Assembly (NCBI GenBank): GCA_045638645.1
Contig: JAZUBU010000002.1
Location: forward strand, 62,001-126,000
Direction of reading: 5' to 3'
From: JAGCJX01 sp045638645
GTDB taxonomy: Bacteria; Bacteroidota; Bacteroidia; Bacteroidales; UBA932
Length of the DNA: 64,000 bases
Program-made: the position numbers and the translations under genes
Notes under the pieces: model-generated
Told to the model about the DNA's origin: nothing
What the model saw: the letters and a program-made list of their open reading frames with translations, nothing else
Databases searched by the model: none
Shown here: positions 44,178 through 51,593 of the stretch, in pieces
Numbering within the stretch: position 1 is the first letter of the stretch
How the letters are laid out: every line of letters begins with the position of its first letter

Positions 44178-45131
44178 TTACAAACGTGTATTATCAACTC
44201 GCAAAGATAGGTATTTATTTTCAATTAATTGTTCCAAACGATAGCCCCAGACCAAAATTATCGACATTGCCCAACGGGACAGGAGCACAATCCACCACAC
44301 AGCCCCGATGGAAGCTACCAATACCAAGTCTTCCAAATTACTATGCGAGATCCCAATATGGAGATTCAGCAGGTCAATATCTTCTTTGGAGAGCTCTCCC
44401 CGAGCCACTTCGTCCAGCATCGCAGCCCCTCCGTAGGCCAGACCCAACGTATTGGCTACAATCCATAAAAACGAACAACGCCCCGGCAAACCAAAAACAC
44501 GCAACAACGGCATCATCAGGCGCGACAACCACTGCGTCACACCAAATTCCGCCAACAATTTCTGCAGCATATTCAACACAAAGATCAACACCGACATTTT
44601 TACCGCAAGGTGCAGTGCCGTCTTGGCCCAAGCAAACAAAGCCGCCGAAAATGAAAGAGAACTTTCCGCCACCGAAACCATTCCTGCTTCAGAAAAGCCG
44701 GTCCCTGCAGGCAAAATTTTATTCAGAATCCATGCCAGCACAATCGCACTCAACGTTCGGACCAGCACCAGGCGAATCCAGGAAGAACCCGTCTTCCCTT
44801 GAATCGCCGTTTCTACAAACATATTGTGTGAACATAGAACCATCGTGCCCAAGATCGTCATAGCCCGAGGATCCAGATCCAGGGTCACGCCCACCGCAAT
44901 GGCAGAATAAACATTCACGAAATACCCCGAAACATAGGCCAAAGCCGCTTCTCCGGGCAAACCCAACAACGAAAAAACAGGATGCAGCACCTCAGACAAA
45001 TAAGGCAACAACCGAAAATAGTCCAAAAGAAAGACTAAAAATGAAACAGCCAATGTCAAACGGAGCATCCACCAACAAGTTTTGGCTGTGCATGGCAAAA
45101 TTTCCAACAAGGAATTTACTATTCTTTTCAT
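44178..45131 (-). CDS. Nucleoside-recognition (Gate) domain membrane protein
   Basis: About 317 residues from the ATG at 45131 (a start six codons earlier is possible). Seven or eight hydrophobic segments. Two gate-like halves, each with a GLPG motif (LLGLPGEAALAYVSGYFVN near 70-90 and FGLPGRCSFLWI near 225-240), are typical of spore-maturation/YjiH-type proteins. Transported compound unknown. It has its own promoter box; trxB's box lies in its 3' end. Confidence 0.85.
   Translation of the reverse strand: MKRIVNSLLEILPCTAKTCWWMLRLTLAVSFLVFLLDYFRLLPYLSEVLHPVFSLLGLPGEAALAYVSGYFVNVYSAIAVGVTLDLDPRAMTILGTMVLCSHNMFVETAIQGKTGSSWIRLVLVRTLSAIVLAWILNKILPAGTGFSEAGMVSVAESSLSFSAALFAWAKTALHLAVKMSVLIFVLNMLQKLLAEFGVTQWLSRLMMPLLRVFGLPGRCSFLWIVANTLGLAYGGAAMLDEVARGELSKEDIDLLNLHIGISHSNLEDLVLVASIGAVWWIVLLSRWAMSIILVWGYRLEQLIENKYLSLRVDNTRL
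44202..44209 (-). promoter_or_regulatory. -7 box of the trxB-bamD-rpoZ-coaBC-recN-nagB-pepP run
   Basis: Minus strand TATCTTTG, inside the last codons of the upstream membrane-protein gene and about 48 bases before the trxB ATG. Confidence 0.55.
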
Positions 45132-45180
45132 ATTGGTTTTTAGGCACATACAAGAATCTGTTTGTAGAAAAATCTGGCCG

Positions 45181-45188
45181 CAAAGATA
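45181..45188 (-). promoter_or_regulatory. -7 box of the Gate-domain protein gene
   Basis: Minus strand TATCTTTG, about 50 bases before the ATG at 45131, divergent from the perR promoter region. Confidence 0.5.
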
Positions 45189-45223
45189 GTCCTTTTGAAT
45201 TTTATTTTAAAAAAATTTGTTTT

Positions 45224-45247
45224 TTAGAATTATTCTAATTTACTTTG
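45224..45247 (+). promoter_or_regulatory. PerR-type operator overlapping the perR promoter
   Basis: A perfect 7-1-7 palindrome (TTAGAAT-T-ATTCTAA, 45224-45238) closely resembles the PerR/Fur box TTATAATnATTATAA. It is directly followed by TTACTTTG (45240-45247), one mismatch from the -7 consensus. Repressor bound here would cover the promoter, so autoregulation of perR-rbr is likely. Confidence 0.75.
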
Positions 45248-45267
45248 CATCAGAAAACGAAATCACG

Positions 45268-45675
45268 ATGGAAAAAATTAAAGAATTGATTCGCGCAACA
45301 GGACTGAAAGTAACCCCCCAACGCATCGCCGTTTATCAGGCTATGCAAAAATTGGGACATGCCTCGCCGGACATGATCGTTGCCCAGGTTGCAGAAACGC
45401 ATCCTACATTGACCGTCGCAACCGTTTACAACATTCTGGAGTCTTTTGAGAAGAATGGCATTCTCACCCGATTGGCTGGACCTGACGTCAAGATGTACTT
45501 TGATATATCAACACACCAGCATTGCCATCTCTACTGCAGCAAGACCCAACAATATTTGGACTACAAAGACCCCGAACTGGAGCAAGTATTGGTAGATTAT
45601 TTGCAAGACAAAAAAATCGACGGGTTCAAACCCACCAGCATTGATCTCAATATCCGCGGGGAAATACAGTCGTAA
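45268..45675 (+). CDS. perR: Fur-family transcriptional regulator, PerR-like
   Basis: 135 residues from the ATG at 45268; an in-frame start at 45217 would lie upstream of the promoter. Winged-helix domain: TGLKVTPQRIAVYQAM and the recognition region TVATVYNILESFEKNG. The metal-sensing site is present as FDISTHQHCHLYC. The structural zinc cysteine pairs of classical Fur/PerR are absent: the first would-be CxxC reads CSKT and the C-terminus has no Cys. It precedes rubrerythrin by 42 bases and has a PerR-like box at its promoter, so control of a peroxide response is the natural reading. Confidence 0.88.
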   Translation: MEKIKELIRATGLKVTPQRIAVYQAMQKLGHASPDMIVAQVAETHPTLTVATVYNILESFEKNGILTRLAGPDVKMYFDISTHQHCHLYCSKTQQYLDYKDPELEQVLVDYLQDKKIDGFKPTSIDLNIRGEIQS

Positions 45676-45717
45676 AACATTAAAACAAAACTATAAACAC
45701 TTTAAAAACTCTACACA

Positions 45718-46293
45718 ATGAAAAGCATTAAAGGAACTCAAACTGAACAAAACTTGTTGAAATCATTTGCTGGCGAATCCCAAGCCCGCAACCGTTATAC
45801 ATTCTTTGCTAGCGTAGCAAAAAAAGAAGGATATGAACAAATTGCAGCCATCTTCATGGAAACTGCAGAACAAGAAAAAGAACACGCGAAAAAATTCTTC
45901 AAATACCTGGAAGGTGGCATGGTTGAAATCACCGCAACATTCCCTGCCGGCGTAATCTCTACCACCGCTGACAACCTGGAAGCTGCTGCTGCTGGAGAAA
46001 ATGAAGAATGGGCAGATATGTACCCTGAATTTGCCAAAGTGGCTGATGAAGAAGGTTTCCCGGAAATCGCTCGCACATTCCGAATGGTTGCCAAAGTAGA
46101 AGCAGAACACGAAACCCGCTACCGCACCTTGCTGGAACGCGTACGTGCTGAAAAAGTATTCGAACGTGAAGAAGATATTGAATGGCAATGCCGCAACTGT
46201 GGATTCGTTCACAAAGGAAAAAAAGCTCCCGGCAAATGCCCTGCCTGCGAACACCCGCAAGCCTACTTCGAACCCAAGAAAAACAACTACTAG
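45718..46293 (+). CDS. rbr: Rubrerythrin
   Basis: Non-haem diiron peroxidase that detoxifies hydrogen peroxide in anaerobes. 191 residues: a four-helix ferritin-like domain (about 1-145) with Glu/ExxH ligands in SFAGESQARNRY, EQEKEHAKKF and KVEAEHETRY, then a C-terminal rubredoxin-type iron site with CRNCG and CPACEH (about 158-180). Likely co-transcribed with perR and closed by a terminator. Confidence 0.97.
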   Translation: MKSIKGTQTEQNLLKSFAGESQARNRYTFFASVAKKEGYEQIAAIFMETAEQEKEHAKKFFKYLEGGMVEITATFPAGVISTTADNLEAAAAGENEEWADMYPEFAKVADEEGFPEIARTFRMVAKVEAEHETRYRTLLERVRAEKVFEREEDIEWQCRNCGFVHKGKKAPGKCPACEHPQAYFEPKKNNY

Positions 46294-46351
46294 GCCAATA
46301 GAAGACCTATCGCTGAATACTAATCTTGAATTCCATATATTTTTTGTGTGC

Positions 46352-46385
46352 AATGGCGATCCAGTCGGATCGCCATTTGCATTTT
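46352..46385 (+). terminator. Terminator after rubrerythrin
   Basis: AATGGCGATCC pairs with GGATCGCCATT around AGTC, followed by TGCATTTT. About 58 bases after the rbr stop. Confidence 0.75.
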
Positions 46386-46423
46386 GACCCCATCCCAGAC
46401 AGATCTCTCATCCGAAAAGGGAC

Positions 46424-46460
46424 AAAAAAAAGAATCAAAGCTTTTCAACCTTGATTCTTT
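46424..46460 (-). terminator. Terminator after the tRNA-Pro pair
   Basis: On the minus strand AAAGAATCAA pairs with TTGATTCTTT around a 12-base loop, followed by further T's. It lies about 10 bases beyond the second tRNA. Confidence 0.8.
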
Positions 46461-46470
46461 CTTCGTTTTG

Positions 46471-46544
46471 TCGGGATGAGGTGACTCGAACACCCGACCT
46501 CCACGTCCCGAACGTGGCGCGCTAGCCAACTGTGCTACATCCCG
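46471..46544 (-). tRNA. tRNA-Pro (anticodon CGG)
   Basis: A 74-base cloverleaf read on the minus strand. The acceptor pairs CGGGATG with CATCCCG, with discriminator A. The D-arm contains AGTTGGCTAGC. The anticodon stem-loop is CCACG-TTCGGGA-CGTGG, giving anticodon CGG. The T-arm is GGGTG-TTCGAGT-CACCT. No CCA is encoded. Almost identical to its neighbour except in the anticodon arm and two D-arm-side bases. Confidence 0.93.
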
Positions 46545-46556
46545 CCGATTCATTTG

Positions 46557-46630
46557 TCGGGATGAGGTGACTCGAACACCCGACCCCTACGTCCCTAACG
46601 TAGTGCGCTAGCCAACTGCGCCACATCCCG
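46557..46630 (-). tRNA. tRNA-Pro (apparent anticodon AGG)
   Basis: A 74-base cloverleaf read on the minus strand, with the same acceptor and T-arm as its neighbour 12 bases downstream. The anticodon stem-loop is CTACG-TTAGGGA-CGTAG, which places AGG at positions 34-36 (reads CCU; with A34 modified to inosine also CCC). A34 is uncommon in bacterial tRNAs other than tRNA-Arg(ACG). Confidence 0.9.
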
Positions 46631-46640
46631 AATCGGACCG

Positions 46641-46648
46641 CAAAGGTA
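46641..46648 (-). promoter_or_regulatory. -7 box of the tRNA-Pro pair
   Basis: Minus strand TACCTTTG, 10 bases before the 5' end of the first tRNA: the spacing expected for direct transcription of a tRNA operon. Confidence 0.6.
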
Positions 46649-46678
46649 GCTATTTTTTCTGAACCTCCAAATATTTTT

Positions 46679-47647
46679 TTAAAGTTCCCACGCCAAAGCC
46701 GAAGCTCCAAGAATAGCCGCATCGGAATCCTTCAGTTGGGAGAATTCTAAACGAATCTTGTTCTTCCAGATATTCAGGAGATTATCATTCATGTGTCGCA
46801 GAATCGGCTCTTCAATGTATTTTCTAGCTTTGGTCAGCCCTCCAAACAAAACAATGGCCTCCGGAGCACTGAATGCAACAAAATCCGCCAGACTCTGACC
46901 CAGGATCTTGCCGGTATATTCGAAAATCTCCACTGCCAGGGCATCACCTTTCTCGGCTGCTTCGTAGATATCCTTTGACGAAATGCGTTCCGGATCCAAT
47001 TCCCGCAACAAAGAAGCTGCTTGGCTGTTGGCCAGGAACTCACGTGCTGTACGAGCCACTCCGATAGCAGAGGTATAGGTTTCCAGACAACCTACACGTC
47101 CACAATTGCAAGGACGGCCACCGCGTACCGCAATGGTATGGCCGAGTTCACCGGCAAAACCATCGTGACCATACAACACCTGGCCATTGATGACAATACC
47201 GCTACCCACCCCGGTTCCGAGGGTAATCATGATAAAGTTCTTCATACCCCGCGCGACACCATAGGTCATTTCTCCTTGTGCCGCCGCATTGGCATCGTTG
47301 GTCACTGCCACAGGAACACCGACACGGTCCGACAAAATCCGGCCCAATTGAATGATCATCGGATTACCTTGGTCATCATAACCCCATTTGAGGTTGGGTG
47401 CAAACTCAATGGAACTTTTGTAATAGTTGCCATTCGGAGCACCGACACCAATACCGCGAATCTTTTCCTTACCACCCGACTTGGCAATCAAATCTTCCAG
47501 TGCTCGGGTCAAATCATCGAGAAAGTCATCCAAACGCGTCTGCAACGATGAAATCACACTCTGACAAAGAATGTTGCCGCGTGCATCCACAATGCCCAGC
47601 TTGGTGGATTGACCTCCAATGTCAATCCCAACTACATATTTTTCCAT
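46679..47647 (-). CDS. ROK-family sugar kinase, probable glucokinase
   Basis: About 322 residues from the ATG at 47647; a TTG four codons earlier is in frame. ATP motif GIDIGGQSTKLGIVD (about 8-22), the ROK zinc signature with CNCGRVGCLE (about 174-183, preceded by GHTIAVRGG), and ExGH-type catalytic region GELGHT. Follows the sugar transporter gene by about 27 bases, so the pair likely takes up and phosphorylates a hexose, most likely glucose. Substrate is inferred. Confidence 0.93.
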   Translation of the reverse strand: MEKYVVGIDIGGQSTKLGIVDARGNILCQSVISSLQTRLDDFLDDLTRALEDLIAKSGGKEKIRGIGVGAPNGNYYKSSIEFAPNLKWGYDDQGNPMIIQLGRILSDRVGVPVAVTNDANAAAQGEMTYGVARGMKNFIMITLGTGVGSGIVINGQVLYGHDGFAGELGHTIAVRGGRPCNCGRVGCLETYTSAIGVARTAREFLANSQAASLLRELDPERISSKDIYEAAEKGDALAVEIFEYTGKILGQSLADFVAFSAPEAIVLFGGLTKARKYIEEPILRHMNDNLLNIWKNKIRLEFSQLKDSDAAILGASALAWEL

Positions 47648-47674
47648 GGTATTTTTCAATTTATCGGGTTAGAA

Positions 47675-48973
47675 TTATTCAACAGGGATATCTTTGTTCA
47701 CGTTCTTGGAACCGATCAAGGCATAGAACAGCAAGAAAGCAAGACCGGCAACAATCACCCAGTAACTGCTCACGTAAGAGGTCGCATCAGCCAAAGCTCC
47801 TTGCACCAAGGGCAACACTCCACCGCCGCAAACCATGACCATGAAAATACCGGAAGCCGCCGGAGTATATTTACCCAACCCTTCGACAGCCAGGTTAAAG
47901 ATACCACCCCACATCACAGAAGTACACAGACCACAAAGGGTAAAGAACATGATGGAAGCCGGAACACTTACCAATGCAAACGAAAGATCCGATTGGAATA
48001 CCGGCATTTTAACGGTAGTGGCCAAGGGCATGAAAATACCGATCAGAACAAAGAGAATACCAAGAATCGACACGGCACTCAACATGGCTTTGCTGGACAC
48101 TTTGGCACCCACAGCAGCACCGATCAACCGGCCTACCATCATCAGGAACCAATACGTACCCACGATAGTACCTGCCGTCGCTGCATCCATAGCCAGATCC
48201 TTGGTCATCAAAAGATTGCCAATGTTGGGAATACCTACTTCCACTCCCACATAAATAAAGATGGCAACCGCACCCAAAACAAAGTGACGGAAAGAATAGG
48301 GACTGTAAGCATCTTTTGCCTTGGCAACCGAATTCTTTTCAATGTGAGGTTCCGGAATACGAACAAAAAACAGCACACAGAACACCAAGGCAAAGATCGC
48401 CATGGCAATCCACAAGGCCGGACGGGCATCCGCCAACTGAGCCGTTGCTGCATTTCCCATCAACGCACCTACAAAAATCGGAACGATGGTTGCACCCACC
48501 GAATTCAGGGTACCACCCAATTGAATCAACTGGTTTCCTTTGTTTCCGCCACCGGCCAATGTATTCAACATCGGATTGACCACGGTGTTCAACATACACA
48601 TGGACAAACCGGCAATAAAGGTTCCCAACAAGTAGACTGCAAACGTAGCTCCCACGTTGTTGATGGCCGGATTGTAGATATAACCGGACAAGGCACTGAC
48701 ACCAACACCCACGAAACCAACGACACAAGCACCCAGAGCGGTGAATTTATAGCCCCGTTTCTTCAAGACCAGACCTGCCGGAATTCCGATAACGGCATAG
48801 GCAATGAAATTGGCAAAGTTACCCAACTGACTCATCAGGTTGCTTACCTGGAATTGGTTTTTCACAATGACCCCCATCGGGTTTTGCAAGCCCGTTACAA
48901 ACGAGATCATAAAAAAGAGTGCAAACATCATGGCAATCGGCAAGGCTGCACTTTGTTTTTTTGTAGTATTCAT
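47675..48973 (-). CDS. FHS-type sugar MFS transporter (glucose/galactose-like)
   Basis: 432 residues with 12 predicted membrane helices. The N-terminal ALFFMISFVTGLQNPM and NFANFIAYAVIGIPAGLVLKKRGYK stretches resemble the fucose-galactose-glucose:H+ symporter family. First gene of the operon with the ROK kinase. Inner-membrane protein. Confidence 0.92.
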   Translation of the reverse strand: MNTTKKQSAALPIAMMFALFFMISFVTGLQNPMGVIVKNQFQVSNLMSQLGNFANFIAYAVIGIPAGLVLKKRGYKFTALGACVVGFVGVGVSALSGYIYNPAINNVGATFAVYLLGTFIAGLSMCMLNTVVNPMLNTLAGGGNKGNQLIQLGGTLNSVGATIVPIFVGALMGNAATAQLADARPALWIAMAIFALVFCVLFFVRIPEPHIEKNSVAKAKDAYSPYSFRHFVLGAVAIFIYVGVEVGIPNIGNLLMTKDLAMDAATAGTIVGTYWFLMMVGRLIGAAVGAKVSSKAMLSAVSILGILFVLIGIFMPLATTVKMPVFQSDLSFALVSVPASIMFFTLCGLCTSVMWGGIFNLAVEGLGKYTPAASGIFMVMVCGGGVLPLVQGALADATSYVSSYWVIVAGLAFLLFYALIGSKNVNKDIPVE

Positions 48974-49012
48974 ACGATTGATAATTTTGGTTATTTTTCA
49001 AGTAAATTGGAA

Positions 49013-49020
49013 CAAAGGTA
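49013..49020 (-). promoter_or_regulatory. -7 box of the transporter-kinase operon
   Basis: Minus strand TACCTTTG, about 40 bases before the transporter start and divergent from parE. Confidence 0.5.
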
Positions 49021-49068
49021 AGGAATTCTTTGAAGAAACGGACCACAATCCACAAGATTAGACCGTTT

Positions 49069-49099
49069 TTTGAGATTGTCCTTATTTTTCGTAATTTTG
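49069..49099 (+). promoter_or_regulatory. Promoter of parE
   Basis: TTTG (49069-49072), 19-base spacer, TAATTTTG (49092-49099): a full match to the Bacteroidetes consensus, 28 bases before the parE ATG. Confidence 0.8.
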
Positions 49100-49127
49100 C
49101 AAGATTGTATAAATAGGTATAAACCAC

Positions 49128-50975
49128 ATGGCAGAATACACCAAAGAATCTTTCAAGACCCTGAAGTGGAACGAACACATCCGACAACGTCCCGGTATGT
49201 ACATTGGCAACACTGGGGACGGATCCGCCCCTGACTCAGGGATTTACGTTTTGCTCAAAGAAGTTGTTGACAACTCGGTGGATGAGTTTGCCAACGGAAC
49301 GGGCAAACTGATTGAAATCAAGCTTCAGGATCGAGAAATGACGGTCCGCGATTACGGACGGGGCATTCCCCTGGAAGTCTTGGTAGAAGCTGCCAACACG
49401 ATGAATACCGGCGGAAAATTCCAATCCGAGGAAGAGGAAATCCGGGCCTTCAAGAAAAGCGTCGGACTCAATGGCGTCGGACTGAAAGCCGTCAATGCCA
49501 CCTCATCCCAGTTTTACATCCAATCCTTCCGTGATGGTCAAACCCACTGGGCACGCTTTGAAAAAGGTGAACTCGTAGAGGAAGCGTACGACCGTTGTAC
49601 CGAGAAGAACGGAACCCTGGTCCGGTGGACTGCAGACAACGAAATTTTCCCGGAGTACCAGTACAACCAGGAATTCATCGACGAAATGATGCGGAACTAC
49701 TCCTACCTCAATACCGGACTCACGCTGCGTTTCAACGACCAGGAATTCAAATCAAAAAACGGGTTGCTGGATTTGATTCAGGACAGCCTGGATTCGGAAC
49801 CCCGCTATGCTCCTATCCACCTGCTGGGAGAAGACATCGAGATCGTCATTACACACGGCTCCGGCACAGGGGAAAACATCGCCAGCTTTGTCAACGGACA
49901 AAATACACGTGATGGAGGAACCCACCTGACCGCTTTCAAAGAAGCGGTCACCAAGACCTTGAAAGAATTCTTCAAGAAAGACTACGACCCGGCCGATATC
50001 CGCCAGTCCCTGGTTGGTGCCGTAAGCATCCGAATCGATGCACCGATTTTCACCAACCAGACCAAGACCAAGCTGGGTTCTACCATGACCCACGACAAAG
50101 GCACGACCATCCGCGCCTTCATCGGGGACTTCCTGAAAGAACGGTTGGACGACTACCTTTACAAGAACCTGTCGGTAGCCGATGTCATTCAAAAGAAAAT
50201 CCAGGAATCGGAAAAAGAGCGCAAAGCCATCTCCAACCTGCAGAAGAGCACCCGGGAGAAAGTCAAAAAGGCCAGCCTGCACAACCGGAAACTCCGCGAC
50301 TGTCGAATCCATTTCAACGACAAGCACGCGGATGCCATCAATTCCACACTCTTCATCACAGAAGGAGATTCCGCTAGCGGTTCCATCACCAAAAGCCGGG
50401 ATCCCAACACCCAAGCCGTCTTCAGCTTGCGTGGCAAACCCCTGAACTGCTACCAAAAGAACAACCGTGAAATCTACGCCAACGAAGAGCTGCTGCTGCT
50501 CAAGTCTGCGCTGAACATCGATGAAGACTTGGAAAACCTCCGCTACGGCAAGATTGTTATTGCAACCGATGCGGACGTGGACGGCATGCACATTCGCCTG
50601 CTCATCCTCACGTTCTTCCTGAAATTCTACCCGGAACTGATCCGCAGGAGCCATGTATACATCCTGCAAACTCCTCTTTTCCGCGTACGGAACAACAAAG
50701 AAACAATTTATTGTTACAGCGAAGACGAGAAGGAGAAAGCCATTGCCAAACTGGGCAACAAGCTGGAAATCACCCGTTTCAAGGGGTTGGGAGAAATCTC
50801 CCCCGACGAATTTCGTCATTTTATCGGAGACAAGATCCGCCTGGACAAGGTTCATCTCAGCCAAGAGGACCTGATTCCGGAACTGCTGGAATTCTACATG
50901 GGCAAAAACACCTTGGACCGTCAAAACTTTATTCGAGAAAACCTGCGTTCTGAAGCCATGGAAGGGAACGCGTAA
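49128..50975 (+). CDS. parE: DNA topoisomerase IV subunit B (GyrB/ParE family)
   Basis: ATPase subunit of the chromosome-decatenating type II topoisomerase. 615 residues, in the size range of ParE rather than of enteric GyrB. GHKL ATPase: RPGMYIGNTG, KEVVDNSVDEF, RDYGRGIP, GLNGVGLKAVNA. TOPRIM: TEGDSASG (about 408-415) and DADVDGMHIRLL. C-terminal RFKGLGEISPDEF. The partner parC is not in the window. ParE versus GyrB is judged from length and context only. Confidence 0.92.
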   Translation: MAEYTKESFKTLKWNEHIRQRPGMYIGNTGDGSAPDSGIYVLLKEVVDNSVDEFANGTGKLIEIKLQDREMTVRDYGRGIPLEVLVEAANTMNTGGKFQSEEEEIRAFKKSVGLNGVGLKAVNATSSQFYIQSFRDGQTHWARFEKGELVEEAYDRCTEKNGTLVRWTADNEIFPEYQYNQEFIDEMMRNYSYLNTGLTLRFNDQEFKSKNGLLDLIQDSLDSEPRYAPIHLLGEDIEIVITHGSGTGENIASFVNGQNTRDGGTHLTAFKEAVTKTLKEFFKKDYDPADIRQSLVGAVSIRIDAPIFTNQTKTKLGSTMTHDKGTTIRAFIGDFLKERLDDYLYKNLSVADVIQKKIQESEKERKAISNLQKSTREKVKKASLHNRKLRDCRIHFNDKHADAINSTLFITEGDSASGSITKSRDPNTQAVFSLRGKPLNCYQKNNREIYANEELLLLKSALNIDEDLENLRYGKIVIATDADVDGMHIRLLILTFFLKFYPELIRRSHVYILQTPLFRVRNNKETIYCYSEDEKEKAIAKLGNKLEITRFKGLGEISPDEFRHFIGDKIRLDKVHLSQEDLIPELLEFYMGKNTLDRQNFIRENLRSEAMEGNA

Positions 50976-50990
50976 CACAAAAAACGATCA

Positions 50991-51560
50991 ATGAGCTGCA
51001 AACAAAAATTCTGCAACTGGCTACTCCGCATCATGGGATGGAAAATTGAAGGTAGCCTTGTTCCCGACCGACAATGTATCTTTTTGGGGGCACCGCACAC
51101 CACCATCATGGACTTCGTTGTTTCCTACCTGTTCTATGCGGCTCTGGGTGGAAAAGCCTACTGCATGATCAAAAGCGACTTTTTCTTTCCGCCCCTGGGA
51201 TGGATCCTGCGAAGCATGGGCGGTATCCCGGTAACGCAAAACAACCGGGCCGTCTTCGTCCGACAAATCATCAAAGCCTTTGAAGAACACCCCAACCTCC
51301 AACTGGCGATTGCTCCGGAAGGCACCCGTGCTCGCGTAGAGAACTGGAAAACCGGTTTTCACCTGATCGCAAAAACCGTGAACGTCCCGGTCTATCTGGC
51401 CTACTTTGACTGGGGAACCAAAACCGTCGGCATCGGTCCGAAACTGGAACTGACCGACGATGCAAAAGCAGACTTAAAACGTGCCCGCCAATGGTACAAG
51501 GACAAAGGTGTGGTGGGCAAGTATCCCGAGAAATTCAGTACTGGCACAGACTTGGAATAG
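50991..51560 (+). CDS. 1-acyl-glycerol-3-phosphate acyltransferase-like protein
   Basis: 189 residues of the PlsC-type acyltransferase fold, short for the family. Motif I HTTIMD matches HX4D (about residues 36-41), and EGTR follows near 105-108. It lies between parE (15 bases) and an acyl-CoA ligase gene (33 bases), which supports lipid metabolism. Acceptor unknown. Confidence 0.88.
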   Translation: MSCKQKFCNWLLRIMGWKIEGSLVPDRQCIFLGAPHTTIMDFVVSYLFYAALGGKAYCMIKSDFFFPPLGWILRSMGGIPVTQNNRAVFVRQIIKAFEEHPNLQLAIAPEGTRARVENWKTGFHLIAKTVNVPVYLAYFDWGTKTVGIGPKLELTDDAKADLKRARQWYKDKGVVGKYPEKFSTGTDLE

Positions 51561-51593
51561 TCTGTGACTTAACACTAATAAATAGTAATAACC

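Noticed and set aside
47609..49021. A 470-codon open frame on the + strand antisense to the sugar transporter
   Set aside because: It is the mirror of the transporter frame. Its product is Thr/His/Asn-rich with no domain, and the minus-strand protein is an unmistakable 12-helix MFS transporter.
49752..50978. A 408-codon open frame antisense to parE
   Set aside because: Shadow of parE codon use; low-quality protein with no start context or family resemblance.
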